Source: JBGTCD01 sp041749015 (GTDB lineage: Bacteria; Bacteroidota; Bacteroidia; Cytophagales; Cyclobacteriaceae). From it: a DNA stretch of 26,653 bases. Of this stretch, positions 1 through 6,556 are shown piece by piece. Made by a program: the position numbers and the translations under genes. Where the stretch lies: contig JBGTCD010000114.1 in the NCBI GenBank assembly GCA_041749015.1, positions 1 to 26,653 of the forward strand, written 5' to 3'. The notes below the pieces were generated by a model, which ran no database searches, was not told the origin of the DNA, and saw only the letters and a list, made by a program, of their open reading frames with translations. How positions within the stretch are numbered: position 1 is the first letter of the stretch; the number at the start of each line of letters is the position of its first letter.

Positions 1-81
1 TACAGATTTACCTGCTGTTAAGGATAGATCCACCGCCATTATTTTAAACTCCTTGTCAAATTTTCTTCTTTCTCTTTTCAT
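1..81 (-). CDS. IS3-family transposase OrfA, N-terminal fragment (cut by window edge)
   Basis: An ATG at 79-81 on the minus strand opens a frame that runs off the left edge after 27 codons: MKRERRKFDKEFKIMAVDLS and on to TAGKSV. The pattern RRKFDxEFKxxAVxL is the usual start of IS3-family OrfA, a small DNA-binding helix-turn-helix protein that, fused by frameshift with OrfB, makes the active transposase. Only the part leading into the first helix is visible, so whether the element is intact cannot be judged. The basic start and the position about 60 bases inside the proposed IS end both fit. Confidence 0.72.
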   Translation of the reverse strand, partial: MKRERRKFDKEFKIMAVDLSLTAGKSV

Positions 82-140
82 AATCAGTAAATTTAGCATT
101 TTACGCTTAACTTACTGTCCAGTCAAATGTAGCAAGTCCA
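1..140 (-). mobile_element. Partial IS3-family insertion sequence, orfA-side end
   Basis: The minus strand of 1-81 encodes the start of an IS3-type OrfA, and the outer end of the element appears to lie near base 140. Read inward on the minus strand from 140, the sequence starts TGGACTTGC and reaches CTGGACAG about 17 bases later. This has the general look of IS3-family terminal repeats (5'-TG at the tip, a GGACA-like word inside), compared from memory. The rest of the element lies beyond the left edge, so neither the partner repeat nor a target duplication can be checked. The boundary is inference; the transposase start is the firmer part. Confidence 0.6.
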
Positions 141-189
141 GTCCTTAGTCTTGAGTCCTTAGTCTTGAGTCTTGAGAAATTAGTTTAGA
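141..189. repeat. Tandem 7-base-period array (gtcctta/gtcttga)
   Basis: Seven consecutive heptamers can be read: gtcctta, gtcttga, gtcctta, gtcttga, gtcttga, gaaatta, gtttaga. Bases 141-154 and 155-168 are an exact 14-base tandem duplication and the rest is degenerate. The array starts directly at the proposed end of the insertion sequence. Confidence 0.7.
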
Positions 190-201
190 ACCTTTTTTAG
201 G

Positions 202-278
202 CATTGAGACTGCCAACTGCCTACTCAATACTAACCTCTAGCTTCTAAATACTTGAAAATTGGCTATTGGCCCTTTAC
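202..278. repeat. Degenerate 7-base-period tract
   Basis: Reading in sevens from 202 gives cattgag, actgcca, actgcct, actcaat, actaacc, tctagct, tctaaat, acttgaa, aattggc, tattggc, cctttac. Adjacent units resemble each other (four begin with act, two with tct, two end in attggc), suggesting decayed heptamer duplication. No coding potential is seen. Confidence 0.5.
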
Positions 279-536
279 CGTCATTTCGACCCCTGAAAGA
301 ATTGAAAAACCTTGGATGAGAACTACCCAGGGGGAGAAATCCCCTGCTAGGAAATCGTGAATGAGCTCGGTAGCGTAAATTAATCCCATTTGATTCCATA
401 TTCAGGAGATTTCTCGGCCACCCATATTTCATTCATTGTGTGCACTTTCGATGCGGCCTTTCCCGCTTCGGGTGGAAAGTGTTTCAAATAATATATAAAC
501 ACTATGAATACCCTCACGGGACAAGCGAAATGACGG
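278..536. repeat. Nested inverted-repeat intergenic element (GTCATTTCGA type)
   Basis: The tract is bounded by a perfect 11-base inverted repeat: CCGTCATTTCG at 278-288 and CGAAATGACGG at 526-536. Inside is a second inverted pair, GAGAAATC near 334-341 and GATTTCTC at 408-415. There are also local hairpins: CAGGGG/CCCCTG around 329-347, and CACTTTC at 443-449 with GAAAGTG at 475-481. Words of this kind (GTCATTTCGA, GAGATTTCTC) recur as dispersed non-coding repeats in many Bacteroidota genomes, as far as I recall. The only open frame here (64 codons on the minus strand) has no recognisable protein features and is not called. Confidence 0.72.
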
Positions 537-555
537 AAAAAGAGGGTGAGTTGAA

Positions 556-591
556 AAAGTCAAAGTCAGGGTCAAAGTTAAAATCAATGTC
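556..591. repeat. Six-unit 6-base-period array (aaagtc-like)
   Basis: Six hexamers in a row: aaagtc, aaagtc, agggtc, aaagtt, aaaatc, aatgtc. The unit differs in length and sequence from the heptamer arrays upstream. It lies just past the 3' end of the methyltransferase gene. Confidence 0.6.
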
Positions 592-614
592 GATTTAGCT
601 AAAAAGCTAAATCG
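591..614. other. Perfect 10-bp hairpin overlapping a stop codon
   Basis: CGATTTAGCT (591-600) and AGCTAAATCG (605-614) form a perfect 10-bp stem around an AAAA loop. The stop codon of the minus-strand methyltransferase gene (607-609) lies in one arm. It could shape or end that transcript, but there is no clean run of U after the stem on the minus strand, so I call it a hairpin and not a proven terminator. Confidence 0.6.
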
Positions 615-1215
615 ATTTCCGTTCCAAAACCATAAAAATCTCCCTGCCGGCCCTTGGTTTTATGGAGTTATAGCAATCATCGAAATGCTTAAAATTAAAA
701 TATGGTGAGAAAATCTTCCGATACTCCTCACTGTTTCCGCCAAATGGCGGGTGATCGGAATTAAGTGGCTCATTAAAAAGAACGCCCACTAATTTACCTC
801 CGGGCTGGAGCAATTCATGCATTTTTGCCGCATAGGCCGGCCTTTGCGCAGGTTCCAGGGAACAAAAAAATGTCTGTTCGAAGATAAAATCATATTGGTG
901 TTGGTGGCTGAAAAAATCTTCCAGCAGGATCTGCTTTTGAGGAAATTCAGGCAGTCTTTTGATAAAGGCCTCTGCCGGAGCCCCTGCAAGATCAAGATAC
1001 CAGGTATTTTTAAACCCTGACCGCCATAACTCTGCCACCTCCCATCCAAGGCCTGCCCCGGGCACCAGAATCCGAGCTTCTTTATTAGTAATCTGCTCAA
1101 AATATTCTGTAATCGGAGGCGTAGCATAGCCCACATCCCACTGGGTGGCACCTGTTTGGTACCTGTGCTCCCAGTATCCGGCATCCCAACGACTTTCCTG
1201 ACTTTCTGTCGACAT
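607..1215 (-). CDS. TPMT-like class I SAM-dependent methyltransferase
   Basis: A 202-residue soluble protein of the thiopurine S-methyltransferase-like family, which moves a methyl group from S-adenosylmethionine to a small acceptor, often sulfur, selenium or a halide. Seen: the family start WxxRYxxGxTxWDxG (residues 16-29), the SAM-binding motif I VPGAGLGWE (51-59), the acidic strand-2 end YLDL (73-76) and LEDFF after it (about 98-102), then QPGGKLVGVLF in the C-terminal half. Length fits the family. The substrate cannot be read from sequence. The gene is divergent from the coiled-coil gene at 1299, with an A/T-rich leader and no Shine-Dalgarno motif. Its stop lies inside a perfect hairpin. 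Confidence 0.85.
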   Translation of the reverse strand: MSTESQESRWDAGYWEHRYQTGATQWDVGYATPPITEYFEQITNKEARILVPGAGLGWEVAELWRSGFKNTWYLDLAGAPAEAFIKRLPEFPQKQILLEDFFSHQHQYDFIFEQTFFCSLEPAQRPAYAAKMHELLQPGGKLVGVLFNEPLNSDHPPFGGNSEEYRKIFSPYFNFKHFDDCYNSIKPRAGREIFMVLERKSI

Positions 1216-1242
1216 TTTTAATTTAAATCAGAATTGTTTTGT

Positions 1243-1270
1243 TTTGAGAGTTAATAATAAGATAATTTTG
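1243..1270 (+). promoter_or_regulatory. Candidate promoter for the coiled-coil gene
   Basis: TAATTTTG at 1263-1270 matches the Bacteroidota -7 box TAnnTTTG. TTTG at 1243-1246 is 16 bases upstream, a little short; another TTTTG at 1237-1241 gives a 21-base gap. The start codon is 28 bases downstream of the -7 box. Confidence 0.5.
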
Positions 1271-1298
1271 CGACAGGATTACTAAAAACAACAATCCA

Positions 1299-2237
1299 AT
1301 GCCCGAAAATCAGAACTCTACCAATAAAGAAACCCCAAAAAAGAATAACAAGGCCACCATCATCATTGCCTTATTGTCTATCGTGATCATCATACAAGGG
1401 GTAAAAATATACCTCGACCATCAAAAGATCGATCAGCAATCTGATGTGATCGCTGTGACGGAAGAGGAGCTTGCTACTACCCTGCAAATGCTGACGGATG
1501 TGGGTCAAGAGCTTGATGAAAGAATCGAAGAGATCAGAAAGCTCGGCGGGGATGTAGAAGAACTGGAGCGAGCGAAAGCCGATCTGGAAGCTGAAAAGAC
1601 TCAACTGGAGCGTACCGGAAGGGCCAACCGCCGGGTGATTTCAGACCTCAAGGAAAAAGTGGAAGGGTATGAAGTCCTGCTCAAGCAAAAAGATGAGGAG
1701 TTGGTCAATCTCCGCGCCATTAATGAGGAATTAATGACAGAAACTACCAATTTGAAAACCGAAAGAATCCAGCTCAGTGATTCCCTAAGAAGCTCTGCAA
1801 AGGAACGGGAAAAGCTGGCCAGCAAGGTAGCAGTGGCTTCCCGTTTGAAAGCCGAAGACATCAGGCTTTATGCCGTCAATAATCGTGGAAAGGAGCGTGA
1901 AGGTCCTGAATTCAGAAAAAGGCAGATCGAACAGCTCAAAATTGTTTTTAATATTGCTGAGAATAATGTAGCCCCCATCGAAGGCAAGGAAATCCTGATC
2001 AGAGTTATCGATGAACTAGGACAGGTCCTATTTGATGTTTCCAGAGGCTCGGGCACTTTTATCCTGGGAGGCAGGGAAGAGTTCTACACGGCCAGCCAGG
2101 AAATCCTCTATGACAATACCCGCCAGGAAATAAGTTTTACTTATGATAAGGGGAGTGAGTATGCCTCCGGCCAATACAGGATGGAAGTTTACACTGATGA
2201 TTATATGATGGGTTCAGCAGACTTCATTGTGAAGTAG
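1299..2237 (+). CDS. Membrane-anchored coiled-coil protein, unknown function
   Basis: A 312-residue protein with a polar, lysine-rich start, one membrane helix at about residues 19-38 (ATIIIALLSIVIIIQGVKIY), a long heptad-rich coiled coil at about 45-190 (many E, L, K, R), and a C-terminal region of about 100 residues that looks beta-rich (EILIRVIDELGQVLFD, then YASGQYRMEVYTDDYMMGSADFIVK). This fits an inner-membrane protein with its coiled coil and end domain in the periplasm. Such proteins are often auto-labelled SMC or chromosome-segregation proteins because of the coiled coil, but there is no ATPase head, so I do not use that name. It stands alone between a divergent methyltransferase and the ribosomal operon. 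Confidence 0.8.
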   Translation: MPENQNSTNKETPKKNNKATIIIALLSIVIIIQGVKIYLDHQKIDQQSDVIAVTEEELATTLQMLTDVGQELDERIEEIRKLGGDVEELERAKADLEAEKTQLERTGRANRRVISDLKEKVEGYEVLLKQKDEELVNLRAINEELMTETTNLKTERIQLSDSLRSSAKEREKLASKVAVASRLKAEDIRLYAVNNRGKEREGPEFRKRQIEQLKIVFNIAENNVAPIEGKEILIRVIDELGQVLFDVSRGSGTFILGGREEFYTASQEILYDNTRQEISFTYDKGSEYASGQYRMEVYTDDYMMGSADFIVK

Positions 2238-2272
2238 GGACTCAAGCCTACCTAAAATATTCAAATTTAAAA

Positions 2273-2292
2273 TCGTGGGGATTCTTCCACGA
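2273..2292 (+). terminator. Weak hairpin after the coiled-coil gene
   Basis: TCGTGG (2273-2278) pairs with CCACGA (2287-2292) around an 8-base loop, 36 bases after the stop. The tract downstream is A-rich and then T-rich rather than a clean T run, so termination is only possible. Confidence 0.3.
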
Positions 2293-2370
2293 AAATTAAG
2301 TTTTCCTAACCGGCTCAATAAATCCATATTCTATTCCTGGGAAACTTTTTAATCTTAAATCCTTTTTACC

Positions 2371-2378
2371 TATCTTTG
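2371..2378 (+). promoter_or_regulatory. Candidate -7 box of the rpsF operon promoter
   Basis: TATCTTTG matches the Bacteroidota -7 consensus TAnnTTTG exactly and lies 33 bases before the rpsF ATG. A T run (2346-2350) about 20 bases upstream sits where the -33 element would be, but there is no clear TTTG. The leader is A/T-rich with no Shine-Dalgarno site. Confidence 0.55.
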
Positions 2379-2411
2379 CACTCCAAAAAATTTTAAACAT
2401 AAATATTAATT

Positions 2412-2777
2412 ATGGCAAATTACGAGACGGTATTCATTTTAAATCCCGTTTTATCTGATGAACAGATGAAGGATGCTGTCAAGAAGTTCAGGAAGGTTTT
2501 GGAAGATTCCAAAGCCAATGTTATCAATGTGGAGGAATGGGGGCTTAAAAAAATGGCCTATCCAATCCAACACAAATCTACAGGTTTTTATAATCTGATG
2601 GAATTTGATGCTGCCCCTGAGGCTGTTGGCAAGCTTGAAACTGAGTTCAGAAGAGACGAAACGGTGATGCGCTTTTTAACTGTAGCCTTAGACAAGCATG
2701 CAGTGATCTACAATGAGAGAAGAAGAAAAGGAGAATTTAATAAAAAACCAGCTAAGGAGGAGCCTGTAGTAGCATGA
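2412..2777 (+). CDS. rpsF: 30S ribosomal protein S6 (bS6)
   Basis: A 121-residue protein with the S6 pattern: YETVFILNPVLSDEQ near the start, VEEWGLKKMAYPIQHKSTGFY (about 41-61) and FRRDETVMRFLTVALDKHA (about 78-96). It binds the 16S rRNA platform as a partner of S18, whose gene follows with a 4-base ATGA overlap. In Bacteroidota, structural work on the Flavobacterium ribosome implicates bS6, bS18 and bS21 in hiding the anti-Shine-Dalgarno end of 16S rRNA. The acidic/lysine tail (KKPAKEEPVVA) is short. First gene of the rpsF-rpsR-rplI operon, without the ssb or dnaB genes found there in other phyla. Confidence 0.97.
   Translation: MANYETVFILNPVLSDEQMKDAVKKFRKVLEDSKANVINVEEWGLKKMAYPIQHKSTGFYNLMEFDAAPEAVGKLETEFRRDETVMRFLTVALDKHAVIYNERRRKGEFNKKPAKEEPVVA
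2754..2760 (+). promoter_or_regulatory. AAGGAGG, Shine-Dalgarno-like motif upstream of rpsR
   Basis: AAGGAGG sits inside the last codons of rpsF (reading K-E-E), 13 bases before the rpsR ATG at 2774. It is complementary to the usual 16S rRNA 3' end, but the spacing is longer than optimal and the motif is also protein-coding. The other gene starts examined here lack such a motif. Confidence 0.35.
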
Positions 2778-3025
2778 CACTAATGAACGAACCTATTACC
2801 AGGACCGAAATAAAACCTAAGTATTGTCGGTTTAAGAAAAATGGTATTAAATATATTGACTACAAAAACCCTGATTTCTTGCTGAAGTTTGTCAACGAAC
2901 AAGGTAAAATATTACCTAGAAGACTTACCGGTACCAGCATTAAATATCAGAAAAAAGTAGCACAAGCCGTCAAGCGTGCACGCCACCTTGCATTGTTGCC
3001 TTACGTAACGGATTCATTAAAATAA
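2774..3025 (+). CDS. rpsR: 30S ribosomal protein S18 (bS18)
   Basis: An 83-residue basic protein with the S18 core: YCRFKKNGIKYIDYKNPDFLLKFVNEQGKILPRRLTGTS, then KYQKKVAQAVKRARHLALLPYV. S18 pairs with S6 on the 30S platform. The ATG at 2774 overlaps the rpsF stop (ATGA), which suggests coupled translation. A second in-frame ATG at 2783 would give an 80-residue form and cannot be excluded. I keep the first because it overlaps the stop and is nearer the AAGGAGG motif. Confidence 0.96.
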   Translation: MTLMNEPITRTEIKPKYCRFKKNGIKYIDYKNPDFLLKFVNEQGKILPRRLTGTSIKYQKKVAQAVKRARHLALLPYVTDSLK

Positions 3026-3034
3026 GCATTGATC

Positions 3035-3478
3035 ATGGAAGTAATATTGCAACAAGACATCAAAGGGCTTGGCTATAAGAACGATACAGTATCGGTAAAG
3101 CCGGGATATGGCAGAAATTACCTCATCCCTCAGGGTTTTGCTATACTTGCCAATTCATCCTACAGAAAAATGAATGATGAGTTGATCAAGCAGGTAGCTC
3201 ATAAAGCAGAAAAGCTTAAAAACGACGCTCAGGAGATTGCTGATTCAATCGGTAACCTAACCCTTGAGATCGGCGCAAAAGCCGGGGAAAATGGTAAAAT
3301 ATTTGGTTCTATCACAGCGAATCAAATCTCTGAGGCACTAAAGAAAAAAGGTTTCGAAATAGACCGTAAGAAAATTTCTTTGGACACTCAGGTGAAAGAG
3401 ATCGGTGAGTATACCGCTACCATTGACTTCCACAGGGAAGTACAGCACCAGATTGGCTTAAATGTGATCGCCGAATAG
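3035..3478 (+). CDS. rplI: 50S ribosomal protein L9 (bL9)
   Basis: A 147-residue protein with the L9 signature near the start: MEVILQQDIKGLGYKNDTV, then VKPGYGRNYLIPQGFA (about 22-37). A long charged linker helix and the C-terminal rRNA-binding domain (GKIFGSITANQISEALKKKG) follow. I place the start at the ATG at 3035; an in-frame TTG two codons earlier is possible, but MEVILxxDI is the usual L9 start. Nine bases separate it from the rpsR stop. L9 binds domain V of 23S rRNA and reaches out from the L1 stalk base. Last gene of the operon, followed at once by a strong terminator. Confidence 0.97.
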   Translation: MEVILQQDIKGLGYKNDTVSVKPGYGRNYLIPQGFAILANSSYRKMNDELIKQVAHKAEKLKNDAQEIADSIGNLTLEIGAKAGENGKIFGSITANQISEALKKKGFEIDRKKISLDTQVKEIGEYTATIDFHREVQHQIGLNVIAE

Positions 3479-3500
3479 GTTAGCTTAAATTATTCAGACA

Positions 3501-3532
3501 AAAACCATGGGAATACTCCCATGGTTTTTTTT
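3501..3532 (+). terminator. Strong intrinsic terminator of the rpsF-rpsR-rplI operon
   Basis: AAAACCATGGGA (3501-3512) and TCCCATGGTTTT (3517-3528) form a perfect 12-bp stem with an ATAC loop, and the T run goes on to 3532. It starts 22 bases after the rplI stop. The opposing A run could give weak termination on the other strand too, though nothing is transcribed that way here. Confidence 0.93.
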
Positions 3533-3557
3533 GTTTTCATACAGTTGTGTATCTTCG

Positions 3558-4538
3558 ATGATGTTCAGAACCCCGGTTCATATCACCCCATCACCTCAAA
3601 AAATTAACCTGAAGGACCCCGTCCTTACGGTGGGTTCCTGCTTCTCAGATTCTATTGGGGCATTGATGGAGGACCATAAATTCAGCATCCTTAAAAACCC
3701 TGTCGGCAATACGTATAACCCATTATCAATTTTTAAGATTTTGGAAATGGCCCTGACCCAATCAAAGCCGGACCAGGATCGGTGGGTATTGAGTGATGGT
3801 ATCTGGTACCATTATGATTTTCATAGCCAATTTTCAGAACCCGATAAAGAGGCTGCAGAGGCCGCCATTTCTATTGCATTAGAATCGATCCGATCCTGTA
3901 TCCTGCAATCACCATGGATCATCATCACCATGGGCACTGCCTGGGTGTATAAGGAGAAAGCCTCATCCGCCATAGCAGCCAATTGCCATAAGCAACCAGG
4001 AACTCTTTTTGAGAAACAACTGCTGACTTCGACACAGATTATTCAGGCTTATGAACATGTAGAAAATATTTGGAAGCAGCACCAAATTGATCCAAAGGTC
4101 ATATTTACCGTAAGTCCTGTGCGTCATACCCGTGATGGAATTCCAGAGAATATGCTGAGCAAGTCCATTTTGAGGGTGGCCTGCACCTATCTCCTTAAAG
4201 GCCGGGATCATCATGCCTATTTTCCATCCTATGAAATCATGATGGATGATCTGCGGGATTACCGGTTTTATGAAAAAGACCTGATACATCCCAACGAAAC
4301 TGCCATTGAGTACATCTGGGAGCAGTTTTCAAAAGCTTATTTTGATGCCACAACTATGGAATTTATCGAAAAGTGGCAGCAAATCAAAAAAGGGCTACAG
4401 CACCGGCCTTTTCATCCCGGTACTCCTTCGCATCAGAAATTCCTCGATCATCTGGAGGGGCAACTTTTGCATTTAGCCCAATGGGTGGACTTGTCACCAG
4501 AACTCAAGCATTTAAATGATCAGCGCAAAAAATCATGA
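3558..4538 (+). CDS. GSCFA domain protein (SGNH-hydrolase-like)
   Basis: About 326 residues from the ATG at 3558. The family name motif is present as GSCFS (residues 26-30), in the context MFRTPV...PVLTVGSCFSDSIG, followed by NPVGNTYNPLSIFKIL. GSCFA proteins are predicted to share the SGNH esterase fold, with the Ser of the GSC block as candidate nucleophile; their substrate is unknown. SPVRHTRDG and HPNETAIEYIW in the C-terminal half fit the other conserved blocks. A longer frame opens at 3507, but that ATG lies in the rplI terminator stem, so I reject it. The ATG at 3561 is an equally good start. The stop overlaps the next gene by 4 bases. Confidence 0.85.
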   Translation: MMFRTPVHITPSPQKINLKDPVLTVGSCFSDSIGALMEDHKFSILKNPVGNTYNPLSIFKILEMALTQSKPDQDRWVLSDGIWYHYDFHSQFSEPDKEAAEAAISIALESIRSCILQSPWIIITMGTAWVYKEKASSAIAANCHKQPGTLFEKQLLTSTQIIQAYEHVENIWKQHQIDPKVIFTVSPVRHTRDGIPENMLSKSILRVACTYLLKGRDHHAYFPSYEIMMDDLRDYRFYEKDLIHPNETAIEYIWEQFSKAYFDATTMEFIEKWQQIKKGLQHRPFHPGTPSHQKFLDHLEGQLLHLAQWVDLSPELKHLNDQRKKS

Positions 4539-6556
4539 GTAAAAAAGTCAACCGTCTGGCCGAATCCACCAGCCCCTACCTGCTTCAGCATGCCCATAAT
4601 CCGGTGAACTGGTATCCATGGGGCCCGGAGGCTCTGGCCAAAGCGGTGGATGAAGACAAACCCATACTGGTGAGCATCGGGTATTCAGCCTGCCATTGGT
4701 GCCACGTGATGGAGCGGGAATGCTTTGAGGTGACTGCCATTGCTGAGGTGATGAATCAGCACTTCATCAATATCAAGGTAGACCGTGAAGAACGGCCTGA
4801 TGTGGACCAACTCTATATGGATGCGGTGCAGGCCCTTGGGCAACAAGGTGGCTGGCCCCTGAATGTATTCCTTACGCCGGACCAAAAGCCCTTTTTCGGT
4901 GGCACCTACTTCCCGCCTTCTCGATGGGTACAGGTGCTTAAGAGCATTGCTACTGCCTATAAGGACCGAAAAGAAGAGGTCATTTCCTCTGCCAATGACC
5001 TCACCCAGGCCTTAAAAGGTGATGTGCTTGGCAGGCTGACGGATGCCAAAGGTGCTGTTCGTCAAAATTTATTACAAGAGGGTATTCAAAATCTCATCCG
5101 TCAGTTTGATCTCCAATTGGGCGGACTAAAAAGGGCACCTAAATTCCCCATGCCTGCCATTTGGCAGATGGTCAGTGATCATGGCGCACTGGGCAATACC
5201 CCGGAGGTCAAAACTCACCTGCAGCGGACCCTCCAGAAAATTGCCTTTGGCGGTATTTATGATCATATCGGAGGTGGATTTTGCCGATATTCGGTAGACC
5301 CTGCCTGGCGGGTGCCACATTTTGAGAAAATGCTCTACGACAATGGGCAATTGCTGAGTATTTACGCGAATGCTTATCTTCTGCTCGAAGATCAGGAGTT
5401 GCTCAGTCCTATAGAGGAAACCTGCGCCTGGCTTAAAAGAGAAATGCAAGCCCCTGAAGGAGGTTTTTATGCCGCCCTGGATGCAGACAGTGAAGGTGAG
5501 GAAGGGAAGTTTTATGTATGGTATCACCAGGAATGGCAGGATGTTTTAGGATCCGAGGCCACCAGGGCTGGAGATTATTTTAACGTTATTTTTCCCGGAA
5601 ACTGGGAGGAAGGGAAAAATATTCCTTACAGAGGCAAGACCACCCGGCAATGGGCAGATACCTGGGAGATGACCCCTGAAATGGTCCAATCCTGGGCTAC
5701 CAGGTTGAAGAGCACATTACTGGAAGCAAGAAGCACCCGGGTCAGGCCCGGGCTGGACGATAAGATCATCAGCGGATGGAATGGCATGGCGATCAAAGGA
5801 TTGGTAGATGCCTATCATGCCACAGAAAACCCTCTGGCACTTCAAATGGCCATCCGTTGCGGTGACTTTATAAGTAAGGAAATGATCAAAGAAGGCAAGC
5901 TGTACCGCACCTGGAAAAATGGAAAAGCAGCCATACCGGGATTTCTGGAGGACTATGCCCATGTGATCAGCGGGTTTATAGCTTTATACGAAACCAGCTT
6001 CCATGAATACTGGCTGGAACTCGCTAGCCAGCTAACTGAAAACTGTTTCAAGTTATTTCACGATCCTAAATCAGGCTTTTTCGAGTTTTCAGGTCATCAC
6101 CACGATCCTCTTATCGCCGGGAAGAAGGAAATCTTCGACAACGTTATCCCCTCCTCCAATGCCATCATGGCTCATAATCTATATTATCTGGGCAGGGCAA
6201 TGGAAAAGGAAGAATGGGTGCGGACTGCTGAAAAAATGTTGGAAAAAGTACTGCCCTCCTTTGGTACGGAGCCCGGTTTTTTATCCTGCTGGGGCTCTTT
6301 AGGGTACCGGATGCATTCCCCATCGCCGGAGATCGCCATATCAGGTCCTGAATCATTGGAATGGGCTAAAGCCATCAAGAAAGTGTATATCCCCGGTAGG
6401 GTTATTTGTGCTTCGGAGTCGGAATCCGGCCTCCCCTTGCTCCGTGACCGGACGCCTGAAAATGGTAAAACCTTGATTTACATTTGTTATAACAATACCT
6501 GCCAAAGACCCACCACTTCAATAGAAGAAGCACTCAAACAAATTCATAGCCGATAA
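4535..6556 (+). CDS. Thioredoxin-domain protein, YyaL/SPATA20 (DUF255) family
   Basis: A 673-residue protein. The N-terminal domain has the family hallmark SPYLLQHAHNPVNWYPWGPEA (13-33) and SIGYSACHWCHVMERECFE (47-65), where C53-H-W-C56 is a thioredoxin-like redox motif. This is followed by GGWPLNVFLTPDQKPFFGGTYFPP. The remaining 400-odd residues have the alpha/alpha-barrel look of N-acylglucosamine 2-epimerase-like folds (GGIYDHIGGGFCRYSVDPAWRVPHFEKMLYDN, then AALDADSEGEEGKFYVW). The biochemical role of the family is not settled, so I leave out a gene symbol. Length is normal. It begins within the GSCFA stop (ATGA) and ends one base into priA, so the three genes are probably translated from one message. 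Confidence 0.88.
   Translation: MSKKVNRLAESTSPYLLQHAHNPVNWYPWGPEALAKAVDEDKPILVSIGYSACHWCHVMERECFEVTAIAEVMNQHFINIKVDREERPDVDQLYMDAVQALGQQGGWPLNVFLTPDQKPFFGGTYFPPSRWVQVLKSIATAYKDRKEEVISSANDLTQALKGDVLGRLTDAKGAVRQNLLQEGIQNLIRQFDLQLGGLKRAPKFPMPAIWQMVSDHGALGNTPEVKTHLQRTLQKIAFGGIYDHIGGGFCRYSVDPAWRVPHFEKMLYDNGQLLSIYANAYLLLEDQELLSPIEETCAWLKREMQAPEGGFYAALDADSEGEEGKFYVWYHQEWQDVLGSEATRAGDYFNVIFPGNWEEGKNIPYRGKTTRQWADTWEMTPEMVQSWATRLKSTLLEARSTRVRPGLDDKIISGWNGMAIKGLVDAYHATENPLALQMAIRCGDFISKEMIKEGKLYRTWKNGKAAIPGFLEDYAHVISGFIALYETSFHEYWLELASQLTENCFKLFHDPKSGFFEFSGHHHDPLIAGKKEIFDNVIPSSNAIMAHNLYYLGRAMEKEEWVRTAEKMLEKVLPSFGTEPGFLSCWGSLGYRMHSPSPEIAISGPESLEWAKAIKKVYIPGRVICASESESGLPLLRDRTPENGKTLIYICYNNTCQRPTTSIEEALKQIHSR

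Noticed and set aside
238..432. 64-codon open frame on the minus strand
   Set aside because: It lies in the heptamer and inverted-repeat tract, has no recognisable protein features, and its sequence is explained by the repeats.
141..591. CRISPR-like array
   Set aside because: The repeats are 6-7 bases in direct tandem with no spacers, and no cas genes are present.
1299..2237. SMC or chromosome-segregation protein
   Set aside because: Only a coiled coil is shared; there is a membrane helix and no ATPase motifs.
3507..3557. N-terminal extension of the GSCFA protein from an ATG at 3507
   Set aside because: That ATG is in the stem of the rplI terminator, and family members begin at MxFRTPV, which matches 3558/3561.
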